Shown: positions 40,373-50,601, numbered from the stretch's first letter. The stretch is DNA of 64,000 nucleotides from Sphingobacteriales bacterium (GCA_015655115.1 JAATFQ010000175.1:20636-84635); one strand, 5' to 3'. Numbers and translations: made by a program. Notes: generated by a model not told the origin, from the letters alone.

Positions 40373-42013
40373 ATGAAGATAGCATTAGCACAACTCAATT
40401 ACCATATCGGTAATTTTGAAAGCAATACAAAAAAGATAATTGAGCATATCGCATTAGCTAAGGCAGATGGGGCAGACCTGGTTGTGTTTGCAGAGCTTGC
40501 AGTATGCGGTTATCCTCCGCGCGATTTTCTAGAGTTCGAAGAGTTTATCTCGCTCTGTGAGGATGCAGCAAAGGAAATTGCAGCACATTGTATAGGTATT
40601 GCCTGTATTGTAGGGCTGCCGGTAAAAAACGAACAGATTGCCGGTAAGGATCTGTACAATGCCGCCTATTTTATTGAAGATGGAGAGGTGAAAGCGATTG
40701 CCAAAAAAGCATTGCTGCCTAACTATGATGTATTTGATGAGTACCGTTATTTTGAGCCTGCCACACAGTTTAGCTGTATAGATTTTAAGGGAACAAAGAT
40801 CGCCCTGACTATCTGTGAAGACCTGTGGAATATCAATAATAATCCTTTATATGTTTCCAATCCTATGGATGTGCTGATCACAGAAAATCCTGATGTGATG
40901 ATCAATATTGCGGCTTCACCATTTTCTTATCAGCATGATGATGAACGTCTGGCGGTGCTCTCCGGAAATGCAAAAAAATATCGGCTTCCATTGTTGTATG
41001 TAAACCAGGTGGGTTCACAAACTGAGATCATCTTTGACGGCGGATCTATGGTCTTCGATAAGGAAGGTAACCTGCTGGATGAAATGCATTATTTTAAGGA
41101 GCATTTAAGGGTGTATGAGCTACTCGACCATAAAATACAGGGATATACCCCGATAATACATAAAGATGCGTCAGATGTTGCGCAAATCCACGACGCATTG
41201 GTATTGGGTATCACGGATTATTTTAGTAAGTCGGGTTTTTCCAAAGCAGTTTTAGGCTTGTCAGGAGGGATAGATTCCGCCATTGTATGTGCTTTGGCCT
41301 GCCGCGCGCTTGGCCCCGAAAACGTAATGGCGGTATTGATGCCTTCAAAATACTCTTCGGACCATTCTATTAAAGATGCGCTGGACCTGGTAGAAAACTT
41401 TGGCTGTAAACATGAAATTATTTCTATTGCTGCTGCGGCTGATGCATTTGACAGTATGATGGCCGGAGCTTTTGATGGCCTTCCTTTTAATTTAACGGAA
41501 GAAAATATACAGGCACGCAGCAGGGGGATAGTGGTGATGGCGATGTCTAATAAGTTCGGCTATATTCTTCTAAATACGTCTAATAAAAGCGAGTGTGCAG
41601 TAGGATACGGTACACTGTATGGTGATATGTGCGGTGCAATCGGTGTTATCGGCGACGTATATAAAACACAGATTTATGAACTGGCTCATTATATCAATAA
41701 AGATAGGGAGGTCATTCCTGAGAATACAATTGTAAAACCACCGTCTGCAGAACTTAGGCCGGGACAGAAGGATTCGGACTCATTGCCGGATTACGATATA
41801 CTGGATGCTATCCTTTATCAGTTTATAGAGCTTAAGAAAAGCTCTTCAGCGATTATCGCTTTAGGGTATGAGGAGGCTTTGGTAAAAAGGATTATGAAAA
41901 TGGTCAATGCGGCTGAGTTTAAGCGTTACCAGACGCCGCCGATTTTACGGGTGTCGCCCAAGGCTTTCGGCATGGGGCGGAGGATGCCGATTGTCGGCAA
42001 GTACTTAGCATAA
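40373..42013 (+). CDS. nadE: Glutamine-dependent NAD+ synthetase
   Basis: N-terminal nitrilase domain (FAELAVCGYPPRDFLE, ICEDLW) plus synthetase (LGLSGGIDSAIVCALA, NKSECAVGYGTLYGDMCGA). Confidence 0.98.
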   Translation: MKIALAQLNYHIGNFESNTKKIIEHIALAKADGADLVVFAELAVCGYPPRDFLEFEEFISLCEDAAKEIAAHCIGIACIVGLPVKNEQIAGKDLYNAAYFIEDGEVKAIAKKALLPNYDVFDEYRYFEPATQFSCIDFKGTKIALTICEDLWNINNNPLYVSNPMDVLITENPDVMINIAASPFSYQHDDERLAVLSGNAKKYRLPLLYVNQVGSQTEIIFDGGSMVFDKEGNLLDEMHYFKEHLRVYELLDHKIQGYTPIIHKDASDVAQIHDALVLGITDYFSKSGFSKAVLGLSGGIDSAIVCALACRALGPENVMAVLMPSKYSSDHSIKDALDLVENFGCKHEIISIAAAADAFDSMMAGAFDGLPFNLTEENIQARSRGIVVMAMSNKFGYILLNTSNKSECAVGYGTLYGDMCGAIGVIGDVYKTQIYELAHYINKDREVIPENTIVKPPSAELRPGQKDSDSLPDYDILDAILYQFIELKKSSSAIIALGYEEALVKRIMKMVNAAEFKRYQTPPILRVSPKAFGMGRRMPIVGKYLA

Positions 42014-42208
42014 AGATTTTGTAAAAGATCATCCTGCGTAAAAAAGATAAGCCAGGGATTTAATTAAAGATGAACTGAAGAGTTTTTCATCCATTGCAGT
42101 TGAGTTGCGGGATCATTGAATTTGAGCTAATCTGCAATGGATTTACCAGGTTTCTTTCTATTTGGTTTGCCCCTGTACCTGATACGTGTGGTGGAAGATC
42201 ATCTTTAA

Positions 42209-42287
42209 AAAAAGACTGTGTCCTGTTTGCAGGCCTTGGCCCTTTTCTTCAAAGGGGCGTAGTCGGCAAACAGGATACAGTCTTTTT
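42209..42287. terminator. Compound hairpin between convergent nadE and lnt
   Basis: 22-nt arms aaaaagactgtgtcctgtttgc / gcaaacaggatacagtcttttt (one G-U) enclosing an inner ccctttt...aaaggg hairpin. Confidence 0.75.
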
Positions 42288-42354
42288 ATACAAAATCTTT
42301 ATGAATCCTGCCAGTCAGACCTAACAGTCAATCCGGCTGGTTTACCCAATCAGA

Positions 42355-43992
42355 TCAACCTTTAACAGTTTGTTTCTTCCTGAAAAAAGTAAAATATGGA
42401 ATAAACAATGCAAGTACAATTCCGGCAAGGCATAGCAGTTGCGCGATAATATCGCCACTTTTCGCGTACAGTGTAAGCTTGTCGTTCAGGTTAATATCCA
42501 TTTTAAGTGCATCACGCGTCCACCATTTAGAAGCTTTAATCACATCGCCACGCTGGTTAATAAAACCCGAAATCCCTGTGTTTGCCGAGCGTACCACCCA
42601 TCTGCGTGTTTCAATAGCCCTCAGTTTAGCATACATGAAATGCTGGTCTTTGCCCGAAGTATTCCCCCACCATCCGTCATTGGTGATAATCGCAATAAAC
42701 TGTGCACCATCCCTTACAGATTCAGCAATCCAGCTTCCCCATAAAGACTCATAGCAGATCACGGGGGCAACACCCACGCCGCTCTGCGAGTAAAACACAC
42801 CCGGTTTATCCTGCCATCCCCAGCCAGAAACTGTACCACCCAGTCCCGCGAAAACCGGTGCCAGGAAAGACAGCGTTTTAGGGAAAGGCATTTTCTCCAC
42901 TCCTGGTACCAGTTTAGATTTATGGTAAAACTGTACATTGGCAGAATTTTCCACCTGCATGGCCGAGTTAAAGTTATCGTAGAAAGTACTGCTATTGCCA
43001 TCTTGTTTGGCAGACAATGTCTTCTTCTCCGTATAAAATTTGACACTTTCGATTCCCGTGATCAGCGTTCCGTTTTTGTATTTACTTAAAAACTGCTGTG
43101 CAAAAAGATACTCACCCGTGCTGCGGATGTGGTCCTCATCAGCATAACTTGGAATAGCCGTTTCAGGCCATATAAAATATTCAGTATTCACCTGTGCTAC
43201 TGAGTCCGACAAATGTGTGAGTGTGCGTAGCTGTTCTGCCGGGGTAATGCCGCCATTTTTCTCATAAGGGTCGATGTTAGGCTGCACAACAATAACATTC
43301 ACAGGCATAGATTTTTCTTCATAGCCGTAATACTTAATCAGTGAAATTCCGATTGGGATAATTACCACCAGCAGCCATCCCAGGGCAGGCCTGATCTTAA
43401 GGTACCCAGTATTGGATTTAAAGCTCTTATAAGCTTCAAAGGCCATAATATTGCTCAGCATGATCCATACAGAACCTCCGTATACGCCTGTGCTTTCATA
43501 CCACTGTGCCAACTGGTGCATCCCGGCAAAGCCATTCCCCAGCGTCATCCATGGAAAGGCGAGGTCCCAGGTCTGATGCAGGTACTCCATACCTACCCAA
43601 AAGCATATCAATGCAAAATAAGCGAGCCCTTTACGGCCAACCACAACACGGAAGCGATAATAGAGCCAGAAAGCAAACGTCATCAGCAATGCACCCAGGC
43701 CAAAAGGGATGATAGAGATAGGTAATGCCACAATGGGGCTATTATAGGCACTTATCGCATTATAAACCCAGTAAATACAAGCCGTATTCCACACCAGGAA
43801 AGTTAATCCAGCAGTAAGGAAAACCTTTTTGCCTGTTTTCCTCTCATTTGCGAGAATAATACTATCCAGGGCAATAAAAAGCGGGACAAGTCCGACGAGT
43901 AAAAGTGGGGCTGCAAAAGTATGCGGTGGCCAGGCCAGCCACATCAAGAATGCACTTAATAAGGCAGGCAGGAAATAGGATTTAGCTTTCAT
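42355..43992 (-). CDS. lnt: Apolipoprotein N-acyltransferase
   Basis: Multi-TM N-terminus; nitrilase domain with YFIWPETAIP, PVICYESLWG, ITNDGWWGNTSGKDQHF. Confidence 0.96.
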   Translation of the reverse strand: MKAKSYFLPALLSAFLMWLAWPPHTFAAPLLLVGLVPLFIALDSIILANERKTGKKVFLTAGLTFLVWNTACIYWVYNAISAYNSPIVALPISIIPFGLGALLMTFAFWLYYRFRVVVGRKGLAYFALICFWVGMEYLHQTWDLAFPWMTLGNGFAGMHQLAQWYESTGVYGGSVWIMLSNIMAFEAYKSFKSNTGYLKIRPALGWLLVVIIPIGISLIKYYGYEEKSMPVNVIVVQPNIDPYEKNGGITPAEQLRTLTHLSDSVAQVNTEYFIWPETAIPSYADEDHIRSTGEYLFAQQFLSKYKNGTLITGIESVKFYTEKKTLSAKQDGNSSTFYDNFNSAMQVENSANVQFYHKSKLVPGVEKMPFPKTLSFLAPVFAGLGGTVSGWGWQDKPGVFYSQSGVGVAPVICYESLWGSWIAESVRDGAQFIAIITNDGWWGNTSGKDQHFMYAKLRAIETRRWVVRSANTGISGFINQRGDVIKASKWWTRDALKMDINLNDKLTLYAKSGDIIAQLLCLAGIVLALFIPYFTFFRKKQTVKG

Positions 43993-44036
43993 TGCTATGT
44001 TAGTGGTATATAATTATTTATCGGCGGGCAATGCCG

Positions 44037-44705
44037 TTAGAAACTATCTAAGATATCCGCTTTTTTTGCCTCATACTCATCCTGAGTAATCAGCTGCTTA
44101 TCATAAAGAGTTTTAAGCTTTCTTAATCTCAGTGTCGTTTCATCCTCTGGTTCTTCAGTGTGTGGAACTACGGCCGCAGGTGTTACAGCGGCAGGCACTG
44201 GAATTTCAACATCAGCGCTGTTTGCGGCAGTAGTGTCCACAATAGCTACAGGTATCTCTACAGCAGGAGGAGTATGTAATCTTTTTTCTTCACGGTCGGC
44301 CGCTCCCTGTGCTTCTTTAAACGCCTCCAATTGTTCATATGCCGCCTGGTATAATTTACGTGCCTGAACTTTAGGGATATACTCCGTAATGATATTTTCG
44401 CCATGCTGCGGCACACAGATAAACTTAGAACCAAATAACTCTTCTTTAAAAGAGACCTCCTTAATGCTTTTCCAGGAAATATCTTTAAAGTTCATGGTGA
44501 TACCAAAATTTGCAGGTACACAATAAAATATACGTTTTGTACTTACTGCAATACAATCAGGCAGTAAATTTACTGCTGGTCTTTTTTGCACTGCGAGATA
44601 AATCAGTTCCTCATTCGTACTGAGCATATCATTTAATTTACCCAGGACCTTTTCAACAGCCTTAGGGTCTTGTTCATCGCTCAAAAATCTATCGATTAAA
44701 ATCAT
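44037..44705 (-). CDS. PH-like plus SHOCT domain protein
   Basis: bPH-like N-terminus (CIAVSTKRIFYCVP...ISWKSIKEVSF), C-terminal LRKLKTLYDKQLITQDEYEAKKADIL (SHOCT). Confidence 0.82.
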   Translation of the reverse strand: MILIDRFLSDEQDPKAVEKVLGKLNDMLSTNEELIYLAVQKRPAVNLLPDCIAVSTKRIFYCVPANFGITMNFKDISWKSIKEVSFKEELFGSKFICVPQHGENIITEYIPKVQARKLYQAAYEQLEAFKEAQGAADREEKRLHTPPAVEIPVAIVDTTAANSADVEIPVPAAVTPAAVVPHTEEPEDETTLRLRKLKTLYDKQLITQDEYEAKKADILDSF

Positions 44706-44967
44706 ATCTTCTTTTTTAATACTATTTTGAATTCATTCTTTTTTTAGTGCTCAGCTTTTTCCCGGGAGATGCTGATGTATTGACAGGAATTCCTTTCATT
44801 TTAAAATGTATTGAAATAACCGCTCTTCAATAACAACATCCCTGCATTAAACAAAAACTACCTAAAAAAAAACCACACTAAAGAAAACTACACTAAGCAA
44901 CAATCATGCATCAAAAATTAAGGACATCTCAATCTTCTGCTATGCAAGAAAATCATGCTATAAAAAC

Positions 44968-45690
44968 CTAGTCCTTATCGTAAGAGCGTTTTTCTTTTTT
45001 CACTTCTTCCTTACCAGCCACACAAATTACGAATTCGCCTTTTAATATATTGTTTTCAAAGTGTGATTTTATTGTAGTTAAAGTACCCCTTACCGTTTCC
45101 TCATACATTTTCGTTAGTTCCCTGCTTACCGAGGCCTGTCTTTCTGCGCCAAAGAATTGTGCAAACTCCTCCAGGGTTTTCAGCAGGCGGTGCGGACTCT
45201 CATATAAAACTATGGTGCGGTCTTCTTCGGCCAGTTTTTTCAGCCGTGTTTGCCGTCCTTTTTTTACAGGTAGAAATCCTTCAAACACAAAAGCATCCGT
45301 TGGCAGGCCAGAATTTACCAGTGCCGGCACAAAAGCTGTGGCACCAGGTAAACACTCTACCGGCAGGTCATGTTTAAGCACCTCCCTCACCAGGAAAAAG
45401 CCAGGATCAGATATGGCAGGTGTTCCGGCATCGGATATTAAAGCCACATTTTTTCCTTCCTTCAGAAACTTAATAATCTCAGACGTAGCCTGATGCTCAT
45501 TATGCTGATGGTGCGAGTATGCTTTTTTGTCAATCCCGAAATGCTTAAGCAATGGAGCACTCGTACGGGTATCTTCAGCAAGAATTATATCTGCCTCTTT
45601 CAGGATGCGGATAGCCCTGAAAGTCATATCTTCAAGGTTACCGATAGGGGTAGGAACCAGAAATAGTTTGCCGTCCATATTATTCTCCAA
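44968..45690 (-). CDS. rsmI: 16S rRNA 2'-O-methyltransferase RsmI
   Basis: LFLVPTPIGNLEDMTFRAIRILKEADIILAEDTRTSAPLLKHFGI; ISDAGTPAISDPG; ALVNSGLPTDAFVFEGFLP. Confidence 0.97.
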   Translation of the reverse strand: MENNMDGKLFLVPTPIGNLEDMTFRAIRILKEADIILAEDTRTSAPLLKHFGIDKKAYSHHQHNEHQATSEIIKFLKEGKNVALISDAGTPAISDPGFFLVREVLKHDLPVECLPGATAFVPALVNSGLPTDAFVFEGFLPVKKGRQTRLKKLAEEDRTIVLYESPHRLLKTLEEFAQFFGAERQASVSRELTKMYEETVRGTLTTIKSHFENNILKGEFVICVAGKEEVKKEKRSYDKD

Positions 45691-45721
45691 ACTCTTGTTA
45701 TATTTGTTAAAAAATTAAATA

Positions 45722-46990
45722 ATGTTGCAAGTTAACTATATCCGCGAAAATAGAGAGAAAGTTTTAGAACGCCTGAGTCTCCGTAACTTTAAACAGACAG
45801 AACTGGTTGATGAAATTATTAAATTAGATGAAGAACGCCGTCAGACTCAAACATCGCTGGATAACCTGTCCGCTATAGCCAATGCAAGCGCCAAGCAAGT
45901 CGGGGAGCTGATGCGTAGTGGTAAAAAGGAAGAAGCCGAAGTACTTAAAGCAGAAACTACATCTAACAAGGAGAGCATTAAAAAGTTGTCCGATCAGTTA
46001 GCTGTGCTGGAACTACATTTATATAATGCACAGGTTCAGCTGCCCAATTTACCAGCAGAACAAGTGCCTGCCGGCAGCACTCCCGAAGACAATGAAGTGG
46101 TATACTTACATGGTGAGCCTGCTGTCCTGCCAGAAAATGCACTGCCACACTGGGAGCTGACTGCTAAATATGATATTATAGATTTTGAACTGGGAACAAA
46201 GATCACAGGGGCTGGTTTCCCGGTATATAAAGGTAAGGGTGCCCGTTTACAGCGTGCACTGATCAACTTCTTCCTCGATCGTGCTACAGCACACGGCTAC
46301 AGAGAAATGCAGGTTCCACATCTGGTTAATGAAGCATCCGGATTTGGAACAGGACAACTGCCAGATAAAGAAGGACAGATGTATCATTCTACTGTAGATA
46401 ATTTATACCTGATTCCGACAGCAGAAGTGCCGGTAACCAATCTATACCGTGACGTGATCCTTAAAGAAGAAGAGCTGCCCATTAAGAATACCGCTTATAC
46501 CCCATGTTTCAGTCGTGAGGCAGGATCTTATGGCGCCCATGTGCGCGGACTAAACAGGCTGCATCAGTTTGATAAAGTAGAGCTGGTACAAATTGTGCAC
46601 CCGGACAAATCATATGAGGTGCTCGAACAGATGAGTGTTTATGTGCAATCGTTACTGCAGGAACTGGGTTTACACTACCGTGTATTGCGTTTATGTGGCG
46701 GCGATATGTCGTTTACCTCTGCAATGACTTATGATATGGAAGTATGGAGTGCTGCACAGCAGCGCTGGTTAGAAGTGTCTTCAGTATCGAACTTCGAGAC
46801 TTACCAGGCAAACCGGCTGAAACTAAGATATAAAGGTGCTGGTAAAACACAGCTTGCACACACCTTAAACGGTAGTGCACTGGCGCTGCCACGTATTGTA
46901 GCCGCAATTTTAGAAAACTATCAGACAGCAGATGGTATTCAAATTCCAGCGGCACTGGTACCATATACCGGGTTCGACAAAATAGATTAA
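45722..46990 (+). CDS. serS: Seryl-tRNA synthetase
   Basis: Coiled-coil N-terminus; TAEVPVTNLYRD, CFSREAGSYG, class II motif 3 LNGSALALPRIVAAILENYQ. Confidence 0.98.
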   Translation: MLQVNYIRENREKVLERLSLRNFKQTELVDEIIKLDEERRQTQTSLDNLSAIANASAKQVGELMRSGKKEEAEVLKAETTSNKESIKKLSDQLAVLELHLYNAQVQLPNLPAEQVPAGSTPEDNEVVYLHGEPAVLPENALPHWELTAKYDIIDFELGTKITGAGFPVYKGKGARLQRALINFFLDRATAHGYREMQVPHLVNEASGFGTGQLPDKEGQMYHSTVDNLYLIPTAEVPVTNLYRDVILKEEELPIKNTAYTPCFSREAGSYGAHVRGLNRLHQFDKVELVQIVHPDKSYEVLEQMSVYVQSLLQELGLHYRVLRLCGGDMSFTSAMTYDMEVWSAAQQRWLEVSSVSNFETYQANRLKLRYKGAGKTQLAHTLNGSALALPRIVAAILENYQTADGIQIPAALVPYTGFDKID

Positions 46991-46998
46991 GCAAGCTT

Positions 46999-47052
46999 AA
47001 TATAACAAAAGCGGGCGGTAATCATTTGATTACCGCCCGCTTTTGTTATATT
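46999..47052. terminator. 26-bp perfect inverted repeat with 2-nt loop
   Basis: aatataacaaaagcgggcggtaatca-tt-tgattaccgcccgcttttgttatatt, 3' of serS. Confidence 0.88.
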
Positions 47053-47169
47053 TTGTCCCTGAGGTATGTCAATAGATAATAATATAGGCTCTTAAGTATG
47101 CGACCTGTTAACTGCGTTGCACTTTCAACTTGATCAACAGCCCATACTGTAAGAGTAATCCAATAATCT

Positions 47170-48291
47170 TTATATGGGCTCTTTTTTAAAAGAAAGCACA
47201 AAAGTAGTGCCCACATTTACCTTACTTTCCACAATTATAGCCCCACCTAAGGCAGTGAGATGTGTATGTACCAAATACAAGCCAATACCTTTGCTCTCCT
47301 TGTTTTGATGGAATACCTGATAAAGGCCAAATATCCTGTCCTTCACTTTCTCGGTATCAAAGCCCAGTCCGTTGTCTGAAAATACAAGATGGTTAGTTTG
47401 GTCCTTTACTTCAGTATGAATAGAAATCACGGGCAGTCTGTCTGGATGTGCATATTTAATGGCATTGGTAATTAAATTCAAAAAGATACTTTCCAGGTAG
47501 GCCCTGTTAAAAGAAATAGTTTCATAAGCGGAAAAATCGCATTCAATAGTCGTACTCGAATCTGTGATTAAAGAATTAATAGAGGTGGTTACTGTTTTGA
47601 GCGTAGTGATTAATTTCAATTCCTCTACAGGTGCATTAAACTTATCGTCGCTGATCGTCATGTCCACAAAATTATTCACCGTGTCATTCAATCGCTGGCT
47701 AGTTGCTTTCAGCATTTCTATCAGTTCCTGTGTCTCCTGATCGGTAATTTTAGAAACATTCAAAAGGTTAAAAATGGACAGTAGATTCCGTACCGGAGAC
47801 CTGATGTCATGTGAAGTCATCCGTGTAAACTGTTTCAGGTCTTCATTTAGCTTAGCGAGATTAGCTGTGAAAATACTTCTCTCTTCTTCCTGCAGCTTTT
47901 TTATAGTAATATTTTTGGCTATGGCGAACACTATTTTTTTATCATTTTCGGGCATAGATGTCCATGAAAGCCATACAATTTCGCCATCCTTTGTTAAATA
48001 ACGGTTCTCAAAATTCAGCAAGGGTGTCCCCTTATGAACATCATTCCTAACTATAGAAGTAACATTTTTATCATCACTAAATACAAAATCATTTACAGGT
48101 CTTGATAGCAGTTCCTCTTCGGTATAACCCAGTAATTTAGACACTGCCGGATTTATTTTCTTGAAGTATCCATCAAAGCCCGCTATACATAACAAATCAG
48201 GAGATAAATTAAATAGCGTGTTTAGAAGCTCATATTCATGGTACTGCTCTTTTAAAATACTGATGTATTCCAGATCATTGTTTTTTCCCAT
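47170..48291 (-). CDS. PAS-domain sensor histidine kinase
   Basis: PAS (LLCIAGFDGYFKKINPAVSKLLGYTEEELL), H-box MTSHDIRSPVRNLLSIF, HATPase (NLITNAIKYAHPD, DNGLGFD, KGIGLYLVH). Confidence 0.94.
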   Translation of the reverse strand: MGKNNDLEYISILKEQYHEYELLNTLFNLSPDLLCIAGFDGYFKKINPAVSKLLGYTEEELLSRPVNDFVFSDDKNVTSIVRNDVHKGTPLLNFENRYLTKDGEIVWLSWTSMPENDKKIVFAIAKNITIKKLQEEERSIFTANLAKLNEDLKQFTRMTSHDIRSPVRNLLSIFNLLNVSKITDQETQELIEMLKATSQRLNDTVNNFVDMTISDDKFNAPVEELKLITTLKTVTTSINSLITDSSTTIECDFSAYETISFNRAYLESIFLNLITNAIKYAHPDRLPVISIHTEVKDQTNHLVFSDNGLGFDTEKVKDRIFGLYQVFHQNKESKGIGLYLVHTHLTALGGAIIVESKVNVGTTFVLSFKKEPI

Positions 48292-48445
48292 ACTGATCAG
48301 CTTTTAAAAGATAAGTTTATATTGGTTTATACAGTATAGATTGTCATTTCAGGCCTTATAAGAACACACTAAACCATTCTGTTCTAAAAGGTAGTATTTT
48401 ATGTTAATATATCCTCATTTTTCTTCCCTAGGGAACAGGGCATAA

Positions 48446-48476
48446 AAAAAGGGCAGTTCAGAGAGCTGCCCTTTTT
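48446..48476 (-). terminator. Intrinsic terminator downstream of 48493 gene
   Basis: aaaaagggcag...ctgcccttttt stem. Confidence 0.75.
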
Positions 48477-48492
48477 AAAAGATATTTTTAGA

Positions 48493-48801
48493 TTACAGGA
48501 TCAGGATCAGTAACAAGATAATAATAATGATTGCACCAACAGAAAGGTAAACACCACCACCCATAGCGCGGGCTTGTTGTTTCATTTCTTTTAGTTCTTT
48601 ACGTAATTCTTTTCTTTCAGATCTTGATAAATCTGATTTATCCATTGCTTTTATTTCTTCAACACGATTAGTGATCTTTTCTAATTGAACTTTTTGGTCT
48701 GCTGTTAATTCAACTTTGTCTTTAACAGTTGCAGCAGAAACAGAATTTGAACTAACACCTAAAGTGAAAATTAACGCGAGTGTGTAAATTAGTTTTTTCA
48801 T
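48493..48801 (-). CDS. Small secreted/C-tail-anchored coiled-coil protein
   Basis: 102 aa: signal peptide, charged helix, GGG then VYLSVGAIIIIILLLILIL at C-terminus; flanked by hairpins. Confidence 0.75.
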   Translation of the reverse strand: MKKLIYTLALIFTLGVSSNSVSAATVKDKVELTADQKVQLEKITNRVEEIKAMDKSDLSRSERKELRKELKEMKQQARAMGGGVYLSVGAIIIIILLLILIL

Positions 48802-48851
48802 AATTGTTGATTTGAAGGGTTTGAAATATTATACAGTGAGCCAATAACAAA

Positions 48852-48878
48852 AAACCTACCAAAAGCTTTGGTAGGTTT
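48852..48878. repeat. 12-bp perfect inverted repeat with 3-nt loop
   Basis: aaacctaccaaa-agc-tttggtaggttt. Confidence 0.7.
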
Positions 48879-48976
48879 GATTATGGTCTATATAGACCTT
48901 TAATAGATGTTAATCAATGTTTTTATTCGCGTTGTCCAATAAACACTGTTCAGAAAACTGTCCACTCTTTAAGGCA

Positions 48977-49681
48977 TTATTGAATTTCAAAAACAGTGTT
49001 CATCGTGTAGCTAAGCTTGATTTTTTTGAAGTCAATCTCAGGGGAAGAGGCCGACATGTCAGCACTTTCAGCCGTTCTCATCATCATTGTGTTGCGGTAA
49101 ACAGGTTGTGGGAAAGATTCATTATTCAATTCCTGAATGTCAATTACACTTCCCAGCTTGTTGCCCAGGCTTTCTACAAGGTACACCGCTTTAGCTTTTG
49201 CTGCCTGCAAAGCCTTAACCTTCAATTCTTTTTTCAGCACTTCAATCTTGGAATAATCATAGCTGTCGATATTAGTATAAGCAACACCTTTTGGGTCAAC
49301 TGCACCAATAATAGAATTCCATTTATTCAGGTCAGTAACTTTCAGCCTGTACTGTTTGCTCACTAAAAACTCAGGGTTTTTCTTTTTCTCAGCTACAGTA
49401 TTATAGCTTGATAAATTGTTGATCATTAAATTATCCTTTGTGATCCCAGCCCCCTGCACTGCATTGAACAATTGTGTTTCCAGCTCAGCGATTTCTACTT
49501 TTTTCTTGCTGTTACCATCCTTCAGGTATTCCTTCAGCGAAATACTGATATAAATAATGTCCGGTGTAACCTCAGTTTCGGCAGTACCGCTAACGGTAAT
49601 TTTCTTACGTAAATCTACTTGTTGGGCCATGGCACTTATACTTAATAAGGCTATAAAGGCTAGAGTGAATAATTTTCTCAT
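48977..49681 (-). CDS. SIMPL (DUF541) domain periplasmic protein
   Basis: Signal peptide; KITVSGTAETEVTPDIIYISISLKEY; KVKALQAAKAKAVYLVESLGNKLG. Confidence 0.92.
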   Translation of the reverse strand: MRKLFTLAFIALLSISAMAQQVDLRKKITVSGTAETEVTPDIIYISISLKEYLKDGNSKKKVEIAELETQLFNAVQGAGITKDNLMINNLSSYNTVAEKKKNPEFLVSKQYRLKVTDLNKWNSIIGAVDPKGVAYTNIDSYDYSKIEVLKKELKVKALQAAKAKAVYLVESLGNKLGSVIDIQELNNESFPQPVYRNTMMMRTAESADMSASSPEIDFKKIKLSYTMNTVFEIQ

Positions 49682-49998
49682 TATAATTTTATTTGTGTGT
49701 TGTTATTGGATAGATGTAAAAACCGTACCGTTTCCATACTATCCGGAAAAAAATATCATTAATATTTTCAACGGACCGTCCATCGGCCCTATCAAATAAG
49801 CATCGGAGGCTATTAATAACAATGTACCGCATCTAAGAAAGGGCGGTATTTCACCGTTGTAATCCAGTCAATAAGGTAAATTCAGGATTTCCCTTTGGTC
49901 AGGCACAATATTCATATAACAAAGCAATACCATATAGCAAAAAAGAGGCCGCGTCACGATTAATGATGCAGCCTCTTCAAGATCTTTGAACGTTAAGC

Positions 49999-50601
49999 CT
50001 AATCTTCTACAATCTCATTATTAGGCCCTATATCTTCCTTCACCTCTTCCTTAAAATATGTTTTCTGAAAAATCAGGATCAGGATTACGCCCACAGAAAT
50101 GGCGGCATCAGCAACATTAAACACAGGCCTGAAAAATACATAATCCTCACCGCCCCAGATAGGGACCCATTTAGGGAAAAAACCTTCCAGGATAGGGAAA
50201 TAAAACATATCTACCACCTTGCCATGGAACAGCGTAGAATAGCCGTATATTTTTCCGTACAATACAGAGTCGATAATATTTCCCAATGCGCCGGCAAAGA
50301 TCAGCGCCACATTCAGGATCAATCCCCTATGGTATTTATTTTTAATTAAATAATATAGGCCATACCCAATCCCAGCCACGGCACCGATTCTAAACAGAGA
50401 TAAAGCAAGCTTTCCAAACTCCCCGCCAAACTCCATGCCGAAGGCCATGCCATTGTTTTCTGTGAAATGTATAATGAACCAGTTACCGATGATTTTAAAT
50501 TCCTGACCGATATACATATTGGTCTTAATCCAGGTTTTCAAAACCTGGTCGGCAAGTAATACCAGAAAAATAACCAGTATCGGTTTAGTATAGCCTTTCA
50601 T
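49999..50601 (-). CDS. lspA: Lipoprotein signal peptidase
   Basis: Four TM; ENNGMAFGM; ALIFAGALGNIIDSVLYG...VVDMFYFP; FNVADAAISVGVILI (catalytic Asp pair). Confidence 0.97.
   Translation of the reverse strand: MKGYTKPILVIFLVLLADQVLKTWIKTNMYIGQEFKIIGNWFIIHFTENNGMAFGMEFGGEFGKLALSLFRIGAVAGIGYGLYYLIKNKYHRGLILNVALIFAGALGNIIDSVLYGKIYGYSTLFHGKVVDMFYFPILEGFFPKWVPIWGGEDYVFFRPVFNVADAAISVGVILILIFQKTYFKEEVKEDIGPNNEIVED

Noticed and set aside
42094-42324. 76-aa ORF between nadE and lnt
   Set aside because: Covers inverted repeats and hairpins; amino-acid composition not protein-like. Treated as structured non-coding DNA.
44706-44967. A-rich gap with near-repeats (aaactacctaaa, aaccacactaaa, aaactacactaa) as a CRISPR-like or tandem array
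   Set aside because: Short, irregular and low complexity; no constant repeat-spacer spacing.
48917-49366. 149-aa ORF opposite the SIMPL gene
   Set aside because: Overlaps a confident CDS on the other strand; no family resemblance.
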